Counted from the stretch's first letter, positions 36,537 through 45,299 are shown. The stretch is 64,000 bases of DNA from Nitratireductor indicus C115 (GCF_000300515.1 NZ_AMSI01000008.1:62001-126000), one strand, 5' to 3'. Numbers and translations are program-made. Notes: generated from the sequence alone by a model not told the origin.

Positions 36537-37286
36537 ATGACATCCGAGACAATCGAACTGCACAAAAGCCTTCCCTGCACGCAATGCCCGCTGCGAAGTG
36601 TGGAGAACTTCCGCGATTTCGAAGAGGACGAACTGACATTCGTAGGACGCTTCAAGAAGGGCGACCTTGCGGTGAAGAAGGGCGCTACCTTGCTCGTCGA
36701 GGGAGCGCATAACCCGCATCTCTACACGGTGCTTTCGGGATGGGGTTTTCGCTACAAGCTTTTGAGCGATGGCCGCAGGCAGATCGTGAACTATGTGATG
36801 CCGGGTGATCTGGTGGGGTTGCAGGGTAGCCTGACTGGCGAGATGCAGCACTCGGTCGAGGCGCTGTCCTCCATGGTGCTTTGCGTTTTCGAAAAGGCCG
36901 AACTTTTTTCTCTTTACGAGCGCTTTCCCGCGCTTGCCTATGACATCACGTGGATGGCATCTCGCGAGGAGTGCATGCTCGATGAGAATCTTTTGACCGT
37001 GGGACGGCGCACGGCGCTGGAAAAGGTTGCCTATCTTCTGGTGTTCCTGCTGGATCGCGGCAGGCGCAGCGGAATGACGCAGAAGCCCGTTCTGTCCATC
37101 ACCCAGCAGCATGTTGCCGATACGCTCGGCATTTCGGTGGTGCATACCAACAAGACCATTGCCAAGCTGGCCAAGCGCAGGCTTCTTGAATGGGAAGACG
37201 GCGGTTGCCGGATCACAGATCCGGAGGCTTTGGCCGAACTGGCGGGCTGGAGCGCTGGGAAAGAGGCGAGGCGGCCTTTTCTATGA
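36537..37286 (+). CDS. Crp/Fnr-family transcriptional regulator
   Basis: The 249-residue product has a cyclic-nucleotide-like sensor domain (about residues 30-140) and a C-terminal helix-turn-helix (SITQQHVADTLGISVVHTNK). The N-terminus has CTQCPLR, a C-x2-C pair, but the third close cysteine of oxygen-sensing FNR is absent, so an iron-sulfur cluster is doubtful. GGGGG lies 7 bases before the ATG. Its last 74 bp overlap the convergent permease gene. Confidence 0.9.
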   Translation: MTSETIELHKSLPCTQCPLRSVENFRDFEEDELTFVGRFKKGDLAVKKGATLLVEGAHNPHLYTVLSGWGFRYKLLSDGRRQIVNYVMPGDLVGLQGSLTGEMQHSVEALSSMVLCVFEKAELFSLYERFPALAYDITWMASREECMLDENLLTVGRRTALEKVAYLLVFLLDRGRRSGMTQKPVLSITQQHVADTLGISVVHTNKTIAKLAKRRLLEWEDGGCRITDPEALAELAGWSAGKEARRPFL

Positions 37287-38394
37287 TGGTGTGCTGGTGG
37301 ATGTTGCGCTGGGGCAGGCGTTGCTGCCTGGCGGTCGCCAGAGGCTCGATGCCGGGGAGAATGTTCCCGGCGATGGCATAAACGGTCAGAAGCGCGGGGA
37401 TGGCGATGAAGCCGCCGATCGGGCCCCACATCCATAGCCAGAACGCAATCGCCAGAAATACGATGAAGGGATTGAGGGTCATGCGCCGGCCGATCACCGT
37501 CGGCGTCACGAATTGCGCTTCGATGGCATTCAGGCCGAGATATACAACCATCGGCATGCAGCTTGCAGTGAGGGTGTCGAAGGTGGCAAGGCCCACCCCG
37601 AACAGGACGAGCGCCATCACCGCCGGGCCGATATAGATCACAAAATTCAAAAGGGCTGCCATGGCACCCCACAGAGGGGCGGAAGGCACTCCCAGAAGCC
37701 AGAGCGCGACGCTGACTGCAATGCCGAGACCCACATTGATGATGCTGATGGACAGCAGATAGTCGGAGACGGCGTTTTCGACATCACGAAAAATATGCGC
37801 CACACGCCAGCGCAGGCGGCGGTCGAAACACAGTTTCAGGATCGCGATACGTGTCTGATGACGCGTCGCGACGAAGAAGTAGAGGCTGGCGAAGAAGAGA
37901 AGAAGCTGTGCCAGAAGCGTTGGTGCAAGCACCGCCACATCCTGCATGGTCGAGCCATCCTCGACGGCCACGGTGACCTTCGACCCTCCGGTGACGGATC
38001 GAATTTGTTCCTGCAGTTCCTTCATCGTGTTGAGGGGCTGGCGCAGGCTTGAAAGCTGAAGTTGAAGCTCGCCCCAGATCTGCGGGAGCCTGTCGGCCCA
38101 GGCCGTCAACGGAGTGCCGATGGCGATCAGGAACGCACTCACCAGAACGATGAAGATCAGGACCACGATCACGGCGGAAAGCGAGGACGGCAGGCCACGG
38201 TTTTCAAGCCGGCTCGCAATAGGTCCGAGCATGAGCCCGATGAAGACGGCCAGCGTCAATGGCGAGAGCAGGAAGCGCGCATGATGCAGCGTCAGGATGA
38301 AGACCATCAACCCCATAAACAGCAAAGCCACCTGCGAGCCGGATGTCATCAATGTCTTCAGGTCAATGATGTGACCCGTGGATTTGCGACGCAT
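37213..38394 (-). CDS. AI-2E/PerM-family membrane protein
   Basis: A 393-residue polytopic protein with paired N-terminal helices, an amphipathic cytoplasmic or periplasmic region (LPQIWGELQLQLSSLRQPL) and a C-terminal helix bundle. Motifs NFVIYIGPAVMALVLFGVG and PTVIGRRMTLNPFIVFLAI are typical of the AI-2E exporter (UPF0118) family, some members of which are Na+/H+ antiporters. Substrate unknown. A GGAAC-N16-CCTT near-match to the stress promoter lies upstream. Confidence 0.88.
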   Translation of the reverse strand: MRRKSTGHIIDLKTLMTSGSQVALLFMGLMVFILTLHHARFLLSPLTLAVFIGLMLGPIASRLENRGLPSSLSAVIVVLIFIVLVSAFLIAIGTPLTAWADRLPQIWGELQLQLSSLRQPLNTMKELQEQIRSVTGGSKVTVAVEDGSTMQDVAVLAPTLLAQLLLFFASLYFFVATRHQTRIAILKLCFDRRLRWRVAHIFRDVENAVSDYLLSISIINVGLGIAVSVALWLLGVPSAPLWGAMAALLNFVIYIGPAVMALVLFGVGLATFDTLTASCMPMVVYLGLNAIEAQFVTPTVIGRRMTLNPFIVFLAIAFWLWMWGPIGGFIAIPALLTVYAIAGNILPGIEPLATARQQRLPQRNIHQHTIIEKAASPLSQRSSPPVRPKPPDL

Positions 38395-38465
38395 GGGAAG
38401 TTTCCAGCTGTTGAGATCGCCCTTGGACCTAACAAGGCGTGAGGGCGCTTTTGGTTCCTTCCGAG

Positions 38466-38490
38466 GGAACCGTTGCTCGATTTCCGCGTT
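38466..38490 (+). promoter_or_regulatory. EcfG-type promoter of DUF883-like operon
   Basis: GGAAC (38466-38470), 16 bp, CGTT (38487-38490), 35 bp before the ATG at 38526. Exact consensus match. Confidence 0.85.
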
Positions 38491-38525
38491 GCAAAAGAGA
38501 AGCGTAACACAGGGAGATTGCCGAA

Positions 38526-38852
38526 ATGGCCACGAGTTCGCGAGCCCCGAAGAATGCAGACGTTACAAGCACCGACCTCGAAAAGGATATCGGCCAGCTT
38601 CGGGCCGACATGGCGCAGTTGGTGGAGCATCTGAAGAAGATGGGCGAGCAGTCGGGCAGTGCTGCCCGGAAGGCAGCCAATGAAGGCGTCGAGCAATTGC
38701 GTGTGCAAGGCGAAGCGGCCATGCGCTCTGTGCGCGATGGAGCCGAGGACCTTGAGCACCAGTTGGCCAGCACCGTTCGCGAACGGCCCATCACCTCGCT
38801 GGCTTTGGCTCTGGGAGCCGGATTCCTGATTGCTCTCGCCACCCGTCGATAA
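38526..38852 (+). CDS. DUF883/ElaB-like stress membrane protein
   Basis: The 108-residue product has a long amphipathic helix or coiled coil (TDLEKDIGQLRADMAQLVEH) and a C-terminal helix ending LALALGAGFLIALATRR. The YqjD/ElaB group tethers to the membrane by this tail and is stress- or stationary-phase-induced in enterobacteria. It is 9 bp before the next gene and has a perfect EcfG promoter. Confidence 0.85.
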   Translation: MATSSRAPKNADVTSTDLEKDIGQLRADMAQLVEHLKKMGEQSGSAARKAANEGVEQLRVQGEAAMRSVRDGAEDLEHQLASTVRERPITSLALALGAGFLIALATRR

Positions 38853-38861
38853 GGTGCCACC

Positions 38862-39320
38862 ATGCTGGCAAGATTGCTTGCCTCGTTCGCAGCCGGAGAA
38901 ATGTCCGGTGCGGTGAAGCGCCTGCGTATTTCAGCCGCGGCCTATATGGCTGCGGCGTTGCTGGCGCTTTTCGGCGCCGGCTTTCTTGTATTCGCCGCTT
39001 TCATTCTTGCGGCCGACAGATGGGGCGCGGTGAATGCAGCGCTCGGGTTTGGCATCGCGTTTCTCGCGGTGGCCGGGATCGTGCTTCTGGCGCTCAAGAT
39101 ATGGACCTCGGTTCAGTCACGCCGTGCGCGTCGCCGGCGGGTCTCCGATGCGGGGCTTCTGGCGGGTACTGCAGCCTTGACCTTGCTTCCCTCGCTTCTT
39201 GCCCGATCGGGCAAGATCGGCGGTATTGCGCTGCCGATCGTTGCGGCTGTCGGTTACGCCATTTATCGCGAGAACGCTCGGCACTCGGATGAGGATGAGG
39301 TGGGACCAGACGGCGCCTAG
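38862..39320 (+). CDS. holin-like (DUF1469/YqjE-type) membrane protein
   Basis: The 152-residue product has two strong membrane helices (about residues 25-50 and 57-80), then a basic loop SRRARRRR and a third hydrophobic stretch near 125-135. This resembles the phage-holin-superfamily III/YqjE proteins that accompany YqjD. It is likely co-transcribed with the upstream DUF883-like gene under EcfG. Confidence 0.8.
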   Translation: MLARLLASFAAGEMSGAVKRLRISAAAYMAAALLALFGAGFLVFAAFILAADRWGAVNAALGFGIAFLAVAGIVLLALKIWTSVQSRRARRRRVSDAGLLAGTAALTLLPSLLARSGKIGGIALPIVAAVGYAIYRENARHSDEDEVGPDGA

Positions 39321-39460
39321 AGGCTTTCGCTCCGCCGATGCGAGAGTAGAAATGTCATCGGCGGCACGGCTTCTCACATTCGGTTTCAATATGGAACCCG
39401 AGGCAAAGGCTCCGCATTTTCGAAACAGTTGAAGAGTTTCGAGAAGAAGGAGCAATCACG

Positions 39461-39646
39461 ATGCCTCAGAAGACGACACCGCAGGATGCGCGTCAGGGCA
39501 GGCGCGGATTCCCTGTTCTGCTTGTGCTGATGTTCGGGCTGCTTCTGGCTGCCGTCGCATGGTGGGGCGTCGAGGCCTACGGTCTGATGCTCGATCAGCA
39601 ACAGGCGGTAGAGATGCCGGCCTCGCACGATACGCCCGCAGGCTGA
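39461..39646 (+). CDS. small single-pass membrane protein
   Basis: A 61-residue protein with a basic N-terminus (DARQGRRG), one membrane helix at about residues 18-37 (PVLLVLMFGLLLAAVAWWGV) and a short polar tail. No family recognised. AGAAGGAG precedes the ATG at 39461. It sits between the stress membrane pair and dps, so a stress role is possible. Confidence 0.7.
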   Translation: MPQKTTPQDARQGRRGFPVLLVLMFGLLLAAVAWWGVEAYGLMLDQQQAVEMPASHDTPAG

Positions 39647-39692
39647 CGCGGAAAGACAATCGATATTTCATGCAAAGTCCAAGGAGAAAACC

Positions 39693-40202
39693 ATGAGCAA
39701 TGCAGCTGAAGTTCTTAAACCGAGGACCCATGCGGATTCCATGAACATCGGGTTGAGCGATGCGGACCGCAAAGAGATTTCAGCAGGTCTTTCGGAGATT
39801 CTGGTCGGGACCTACCGGCTTCTGATCAAGACCCATATCTACCACTGGAATGTGGTCGGTCCGCTGTTCCATTCGATCCATGTCCTGACGGAAGAACAGT
39901 ACAATGCGCTGTTCGAGGCGACAGATATCATCGCGGAACGGATTCGCGCGCTCGGACATCATGCCCCGATTCTGGCGGGCAAGGGACTGGACACTTCGAT
40001 CGAGTTGAAGGCTTCGGGGCGCTCAGCGCTTGAGATGGTGCGTGATCTCGTTGAGGATCACGAGGAAGCGGTGCGCAAGATGCGCGATATCGGCACTATG
40101 GCTGATGAAAAGGGTGATCTCGTCACGGCCGACATGCTGACGGCGCGCCTTACCTTTCATGAAAAAGCCCTCTGGATGCTGCGTGCACTGATCACGGATT
40201 GA
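39693..40202 (+). CDS. dps: Dps-family DNA-protection ferritin
   Basis: Dodecameric mini-ferritin that stores iron with hydrogen peroxide and protects DNA. The 169-residue product has the inter-subunit ferroxidase residues in KTHIYHWNVVGPLFHSIH (His pair) and VEDHEEAVRKM. AAGGAG precedes the ATG. A strong terminator follows 30 bp after the stop. Confidence 0.95.
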   Translation: MSNAAEVLKPRTHADSMNIGLSDADRKEISAGLSEILVGTYRLLIKTHIYHWNVVGPLFHSIHVLTEEQYNALFEATDIIAERIRALGHHAPILAGKGLDTSIELKASGRSALEMVRDLVEDHEEAVRKMRDIGTMADEKGDLVTADMLTARLTFHEKALWMLRALITD

Positions 40203-40231
40203 TGCGGCAGGTTCAACGGCCTGAAATACAG

Positions 40232-40268
40232 GGAGCGGATCGCCGGCTGGCGATCCGCTCCTTTTCTT
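40232..40268 (+). terminator. Rho-independent terminator of dps
   Basis: Perfect 13-bp stem GGAGCGGATCGCC/GGCGATCCGCTCC (40232-40244 with 40249-40261), GGCT loop, then TTTTCTT. Confidence 0.92.
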
Positions 40269-40375
40269 GGGGAGATTGCTCTTGCGGCGTTATCAAGGGA
40301 CGCTCTTTACGCAATTGCGTCCTTGCGGGTATTGCCTGTGCAGGTTGCATCATCCGAACAGCGAGCCACTTCCAT

Positions 40376-41329
40376 ATGAAGCGTATTCTCTTCCTTCTCG
40401 TTGTTGGCCTGCCTTGTGCGTTTGCATGTGAAGCAGGGGCCGAGACCGTCCACATTTCCGGCCCTGCCGGAAAGCTGGAGGCGGAGGCCGTTTCCGTGCC
40501 GGATGCACGGCATGTGCTGGTGATCGTCCCGGGATCCGGGCCGACCGACAGGAATGGAAATTCATCCCTGCCGGGTCTTGCCTCCAATGCCTATAGGTTT
40601 CTTGCCGAAGACCTCGCTGCGCGCGGCGTTGCCTCGTTGCGCATCGACAAGCGAGGTTTTTTCGGGAGTGCAGGTGCCTTGGCGGACGCCAACGATGTGA
40701 CCATCGAGGCCTATGCGGAAGATGCCCGCCGCTGGGTCGACCGTGCCGCCGGGCTTGCGCCATGCGTTTGGATTGCGGGACATTCCGAGGGTGGGCTGGT
40801 CGCTCTCGTTGCCGCGCAGAAGCCTCCTGAAAGCCTTTGCGGGCTTATCCTGATTTCCACGTCGGGCCGGCCGACCGGCCAGCTTCTTATCGAGCAATTG
40901 CAGGCCAATCCGGCCAATGCGCCGTTGATGCCCGAAATCAAATCCGTCGTTGACGATCTTGAGGCAGGCCGCCCGCGCGATCCCGAAAGTTTGTCGCCGG
41001 TGCTCCAATCTTTCTTTTCCCGTGGGCTGCAACGCTACATGATCGACCTGTTTTCCTACGACCCGGCAATCATTGCCGATGCGTGGAGGGGACCCGTCCT
41101 TATCGTGCAGGGCGATGCTGATATGCAGGTGAAATTGCAGGATGCCGAACTCCTTGCGAAGTCCATGCCGCAGGCGCAGCGTGTGGATCTTGCGGGGGGA
41201 ACCCATATGCTGAAGGAAGAGGTGCCCGGCAATCCCATGGCGACCTACTCTGATCCCTCATTGCCGCTTCATCCGCAGCTTGTTCCTGCCATCGTGAATT
41301 TCCTCGAGGCTGCCGACCGTTCGAGATGA
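40376..41329 (+). CDS. exported alpha/beta hydrolase
   Basis: A 317-residue secreted esterase-like protein. Signal peptide about residues 1-22 (ILFLLVVGLPCAFA). The oxyanion-side motif VPGSGPTDRNGN, nucleophile elbow GHSEGG, an Asp in VQGDADMQV and a His in LAGGTHML form a serine-hydrolase triad. ATG at 40376 is chosen for the signal peptide; the frame is open to 40199. Substrate unknown. Confidence 0.85.
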   Translation: MKRILFLLVVGLPCAFACEAGAETVHISGPAGKLEAEAVSVPDARHVLVIVPGSGPTDRNGNSSLPGLASNAYRFLAEDLAARGVASLRIDKRGFFGSAGALADANDVTIEAYAEDARRWVDRAAGLAPCVWIAGHSEGGLVALVAAQKPPESLCGLILISTSGRPTGQLLIEQLQANPANAPLMPEIKSVVDDLEAGRPRDPESLSPVLQSFFSRGLQRYMIDLFSYDPAIIADAWRGPVLIVQGDADMQVKLQDAELLAKSMPQAQRVDLAGGTHMLKEEVPGNPMATYSDPSLPLHPQLVPAIVNFLEAADRSR

Positions 41330-41364
41330 TGCCTTGGCCGAAGAGGCAGCCATGACATCGCCTG

Positions 41365-42270
41365 TCAGGGTTTTGCCGGAGCCAGAACGGCCAACGCGCC
41401 GGGATGGAGCTCGAAGGTCGTTTTCTGATCGAGGTCGCAAAGCTCTCCGTCCATGGCGCATTTGAACCGCTTGTTCGGCGATGTCAGATCGAGTGTCACG
41501 CGTGTGGCGCGGTGGATTTCCACCTGTGCATTCTTCTTCCAGCGCCCGATCCCCATGTTCAAAACCATGAGAATAAGGTCGCGGCGGCGCTTTGCCCTCG
41601 TGACATAAATGCCGAGTTCCCCGCCGTCTGGCTTTCCGGCAAAGGGCAGGCGCTGGCCTTCGGCGAAGAGGTTGTTGGTGACGGCAAGGCTCGAGGTGGT
41701 GGTCAGCATCTGCGCTTCGCCCATGTGAAGGCGCACCTTCAAGGATGGCGGGCGGATGAGCGTGGCGAAAGCCGCACGCACCGAGGCCATCATCTTTCCG
41801 ATGCGCGAGCGAAACGTCATACGCTCGCGGATACGAATGAGCTTGGGGTGCATGCCGATGGAAAACTGATGCACGAAATAGCGCTCGTTGGCGCGGGCGA
41901 TATCCACCTGTCGTATTCGGCCCGTCGCAAGCGAGGCAATCGCGTCTTGCAGTTCCAGCGGGATTTCAAGGCTGCGCGCGAACAGATTCATCGTGCCTGC
42001 GGGCAGAACGGCGAGGGCCTTATCGGTGTGGGCGACGAGGCTCGCCGCCAGCGATATCGTGCCATCGCCGCCGCCGGCCAGCAGTATCTCCGTTTTCCGA
42101 TCGGCAGCGACTTCACGCATCAACGAGACCAAGTCGTCGCCACCGGTCAGTTTGACCTCGACGGTGTGGCCAGCGGCGCGAAAAACCCGTTCGATGTCGC
42201 GCGCAAGCGCCTCCACATCAAGGCTGCGCAAGGTTCCGCCGTTCCGGTTCAGTACCGCCACCACATGCAT
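41365..42270 (-). CDS. diacylglycerol-kinase-family lipid kinase
   Basis: The 301-residue product has the DAGK catalytic-domain signature LLAGGGDGTISLAAS, the PAGTMNLFARSL motif and a C-terminal beta domain ending in the MDGELCDL stretch, as in YegS/BmrU-type lipid kinases. It phosphorylates a lipid or sphingoid substrate. ATG at 42270 has GAGGA upstream. It diverges from the PRC-barrel gene. Confidence 0.9.
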   Translation of the reverse strand: MHVVAVLNRNGGTLRSLDVEALARDIERVFRAAGHTVEVKLTGGDDLVSLMREVAADRKTEILLAGGGDGTISLAASLVAHTDKALAVLPAGTMNLFARSLEIPLELQDAIASLATGRIRQVDIARANERYFVHQFSIGMHPKLIRIRERMTFRSRIGKMMASVRAAFATLIRPPSLKVRLHMGEAQMLTTTSSLAVTNNLFAEGQRLPFAGKPDGGELGIYVTRAKRRRDLILMVLNMGIGRWKKNAQVEIHRATRVTLDLTSPNKRFKCAMDGELCDLDQKTTFELHPGALAVLAPAKP

Positions 42271-42367
42271 GAACGTTGTCCTCGCACCAATCCGTTGCAG
42301 TCCGCGCAAAAGAAGGGAGTGGCCAAAAGGTTCCCACTCATGGAGCATCTAATTCTCGGGAAATGTC

Positions 42368-42392
42368 GGAACCACTCGCGCCAAGACGCGTT
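42368..42392 (+). promoter_or_regulatory. EcfG-type promoter of PRC-barrel gene
   Basis: GGAAC (42368-42372), 16 bp, CGTT (42389-42392). Exact consensus; predicted leader of about 85 nt to the ATG at 42484. Confidence 0.8.
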
Positions 42393-42483
42393 CTATGGAT
42401 GCAAACAGCCGCGCACCGACCTCCCTGGCAAGTTTGGTTCAGTGCGCGGCCTGTACAGAAACACTGCACATGGAGAGCTTATC

Positions 42484-43548
42484 ATGATCCGCAACCTTTT
42501 GGCGACCACCGCGATCGCTACGCTTGTGGCCACCGGTGCGGTCGCGCAGACAAGCACCCCGCCCACAACCGGTGCTCCTGCCGCCGCTCCTGTCGAACAG
42601 CCCATGACCGTTCGGGCCGAAGGTCATCTCGCCTCCGAGCTTATCGGAAAGTCCGTCTATAACGGCACTGGCGATGACGCCCAGAACATCGGCAAGGTGA
42701 CCGATCTTGTCCTTGACGATGCAGGCGATGTCAAAGCCATCGTCGTCGGCGTTGGCGGCTTCCTTGGTATTGGCCAGAAGGAAGTGGCGCTTGAGTACGA
42801 TCTAGCCGAATGGGCCGAGAAGGACGGTGATCGCTGGCTGGTTATAGAAACCACGGCAGACGCGCTGAAGGCTCAGGAGGAATTCGACCGTTCGGCCTAT
42901 CGCCCGATGCCTGCCGATGCCGATGTGAAGGAAACCAAGCCGGCGACAAAGGATGATCTGGCGAAGGCGCCGGTCGAGACTGACGATAGCGACGATAGCA
43001 CTGCCATGGCCCCGGCTTCGGATGCCGGCAGCGGCACCAGCGGTGGCATGGCTGCGGCTCCGGCTCCGGAGGCGGACAGCGCTTCTGACGCAGGCCAGAC
43101 CACTGCCGAGGCAGACAAGACCGACAAGCCGGCCGGCGAGATGTCCGCTCAGGCTCCCGCCAGCGATGAGGCCATGACCGACGACACCAAGACCTCGGCC
43201 ATCGACAGCTCGGAGCTGGAAAAGATGCCTGTCGAGCAGATCCGCACCGAGGACCTGACCGGCACGGCCGTCTACGGCGCCAATGAGGAGCGTATCGGCG
43301 AGATCGGCGACATCATCCTGTCGCAGGACGGTAAGGTGGATGCTGTGCTGGTCGATGTCGGTGGCTTCCTGGGTCTCGGCGAGAAGGAAGTGGCCATTGG
43401 TATGGACAATCTTGCCTTCATGACCGACGGCAACGGTTCGCTTTATCTCTACACCGACTTCTCCAAGGAAGCGCTGGAGAGCCAGCCGGCCTATGACGAA
43501 GGCACCTATGCCGAGAAGCGCGACGAAATGCGGATGCAGGTTCAGTAA
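42484..43548 (+). CDS. exported protein with two PRC-barrel domains
   Basis: A 354-residue protein with a signal peptide (about residues 1-21, ending TGAVAQ) and two PRC-barrel domains at about 47-135 and 258-340. The two share GVGGFLGIGQKEVAL and DVGGFLGLGEKEVAI, showing internal duplication. The linker of about 120 residues is rich in Ala, Asp and Thr and probably disordered. A perfect EcfG promoter upstream puts it in the general stress regulon. Molecular function unknown. Confidence 0.88.
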   Translation: MIRNLLATTAIATLVATGAVAQTSTPPTTGAPAAAPVEQPMTVRAEGHLASELIGKSVYNGTGDDAQNIGKVTDLVLDDAGDVKAIVVGVGGFLGIGQKEVALEYDLAEWAEKDGDRWLVIETTADALKAQEEFDRSAYRPMPADADVKETKPATKDDLAKAPVETDDSDDSTAMAPASDAGSGTSGGMAAAPAPEADSASDAGQTTAEADKTDKPAGEMSAQAPASDEAMTDDTKTSAIDSSELEKMPVEQIRTEDLTGTAVYGANEERIGEIGDIILSQDGKVDAVLVDVGGFLGLGEKEVAIGMDNLAFMTDGNGSLYLYTDFSKEALESQPAYDEGTYAEKRDEMRMQVQ

Positions 43549-43568
43549 CGCGCGTACCGCATCGTCGC

Positions 43569-43606
43569 CAAGAAGCCCCGTATCCCCCGATGCGGGGCTT
43601 CTTATT
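43569..43606 (+). terminator. Rho-independent terminator
   Basis: Perfect 11-bp stem AAGAAGCCCCG/CGGGGCTTCTT (43570-43580 with 43593-43603), 12-nt loop, followed by ATTG; the stem itself supplies the T-rich arm. Ends the PRC-barrel transcript. Confidence 0.8.
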
Positions 43607-43728
43607 GTCTACAAAAGCTGAACAATGCGTATTGCCCGTCCACCCTGTCATTACCGGGCAAACCGTCCCATCTTCCGTGCTAAGTTCCAATCGTCCTTGC
43701 GGACGCTGCTACGAGAAAGGGGCGCGAC

Positions 43729-44661
43729 ATGCTCACTCAGATCGAAGGCATTCATCACATCACCTCGCTGGCGCGGGACGCCCAGGCAACGGACCGTTTC
43801 GTCACTGAGACGCTGGGTCTCAGGCGGGTCAAGAAGACCGTGAATTTCGACGCGCCGGATGTTTATCATCTCTATTATGCAAACGGCACGGGCGAGCCTG
43901 GAACGGTGCTTACCTATTTTCCGTTTGCGCATATCGGCGCTGGACGGCGTGGTTCCGGCGAAGTGGGGACGACCGTTTTTTCGGTGCCTCAAGGCGCGCT
44001 TGGCTTCTGGGAAAAGCGTTTCCGGGCTCTGGGCGTTGTTGGGCTTTCCCACGAGGTTCGTTTCGGCGAGGACCGGCTTCTGTTTTCTGGAGCGGATGGT
44101 GACGGGTTTGCCCTGGTCGAGACGACCGGCGATCAGCGTGCGCCCTGGGCTGGAGCGGATATCGACGCGGAGGTCGCCTTGCGGGGCTTTCACTCCGCAT
44201 CGCTGGTGCTTGCCGACAGGGGCGGCACGCAGGCGCTTCTCGAACTGATGGGCTACAGGCCCGAAGGCGAGGAAGGCCGGGTGCTGCGCATGGTGCGCGA
44301 AGGCGCCAATGGCGCTGGCATCATCGATCTTGAAACGCAGCCGGATGCTCCGGTTGCCCGGCAGGGCGCCGGGTCGGTCCACCATATCGCATTTGCCGTG
44401 GCGGACGATGCCGCGCAGCTGACCGTGCGCAAGGTACTCGTGGACAATGGTTTCCAGATCACGCCGGTGATCGACCGGGATTATTTCCACTCGGTCTATT
44501 TCCGTGCGCCGGGCGGTGTTCTTTTCGAGATCGCGACCAATCAGCCGGGATTTGCCCGAGATGAGGACCCGGAGCATCTGGGTGAAGCTTTGAAACTGCC
44601 GCGGCAGCATGCGTCTTTGCGCGAGACGCTGGAACGCAGCCTGCCGAAGATCGGAGATTGA
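43729..44661 (+). CDS. MhqO-type glyoxalase/extradiol dioxygenase family protein
   Basis: Vicinal-oxygen-chelate protein, 310 residues, with two VOC modules. Metal-site residues appear in GIHHITSLARD near residue 7 and SVHHIAFAVADD near 222, with a C-terminal Glu in GGVLFEIATNQPGFA. Resembles ring-cleaving dioxygenase MhqO, implicated in quinone or electrophile tolerance. GAGAAAGGGG precedes the ATG. It is followed 5 bp later by an MhqD-like esterase. Confidence 0.88.
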   Translation: MLTQIEGIHHITSLARDAQATDRFVTETLGLRRVKKTVNFDAPDVYHLYYANGTGEPGTVLTYFPFAHIGAGRRGSGEVGTTVFSVPQGALGFWEKRFRALGVVGLSHEVRFGEDRLLFSGADGDGFALVETTGDQRAPWAGADIDAEVALRGFHSASLVLADRGGTQALLELMGYRPEGEEGRVLRMVREGANGAGIIDLETQPDAPVARQGAGSVHHIAFAVADDAAQLTVRKVLVDNGFQITPVIDRDYFHSVYFRAPGGVLFEIATNQPGFARDEDPEHLGEALKLPRQHASLRETLERSLPKIGD

Positions 44662-44666
44662 GGATC

Positions 44667-45299
44667 ATGGCAAACGATGCCTATGCCTATCACCTTAATT
44701 CGGCGGGTCCGGGCAAGCCGCTGCTGGTCCTTTTCCATGGGACGGGCGGTAATGAAGAGCAGCTCCTTTCCCTCGGCGCGAAACTCGCGCCGGGGGCGGG
44801 TCTCCTGGCGCCGCGAGGCGATGTCAGCGAGCATGGAGCGGCGCGTTTCTTCCGCCGGACGGGCGAGGGCGTCTACGACATGGTGGATCTCAACCGTGCG
44901 ACGGGCAAGATGCGGGCCTTCATCGCGGCGCATGTGGAGAGGGAACAGCCGAGCGCGGTCATCGGTCTTGGCTATTCCAATGGAGCGAACATTCTGGCTT
45001 CGGTTATCTTTTCGGCGCCGGCATTGTTTGACGCGGCAGTGTTGATGCACCCGCTCATTCCGTTTCGTCCCGTCTGGGGCGGGGCCACCGTCGATACGAA
45101 ACTGCTTGTCACGGCGGGCCGTCACGATCCCATCTGTCCGCAACCCCTGACCAGCCGGCTGCTCAGCTATCTGGAGGATGCGGGTGCGGACCTGCGGGCG
45201 GAATGGCATGACGGCGGACATGAGCTGCGGCCGAATGAAATCAACGCGGCGGCGGATTTTCTGGCGCCGCTTCTCGATAACGGAAAGGACAATTCATGA
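44667..45299 (+). CDS. MhqD-like carboxylesterase/phospholipase
   Basis: Alpha/beta hydrolase of the dienelactone-hydrolase/carboxylesterase group, 210 residues. HGTGGNEEQL forms the oxyanion side, the nucleophile Ser is in GYSNGANI, Asp in AGRHDPICP and His in GGHELRPNE. ATG at 44667; the TTG at 44658 is less likely. Tight coupling to the glyoxalase gene mirrors mhqO-mhqD pairs. Confidence 0.87.
   Translation: MANDAYAYHLNSAGPGKPLLVLFHGTGGNEEQLLSLGAKLAPGAGLLAPRGDVSEHGAARFFRRTGEGVYDMVDLNRATGKMRAFIAAHVEREQPSAVIGLGYSNGANILASVIFSAPALFDAAVLMHPLIPFRPVWGGATVDTKLLVTAGRHDPICPQPLTSRLLSYLEDAGADLRAEWHDGGHELRPNEINAAADFLAPLLDNGKDNS

Noticed and set aside
38434-38458. Minus-strand GGAAC-N16-CCTT before the AI-2E-type permease as an EcfG promoter
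   Set aside because: One mismatch in the four-base -10; plausible but not strong enough to list as a site.
39393-39417. GGAAC before the 61-aa membrane protein gene as an EcfG promoter
   Set aside because: The sequence at the -10 distance is GCAT, not CGTT.
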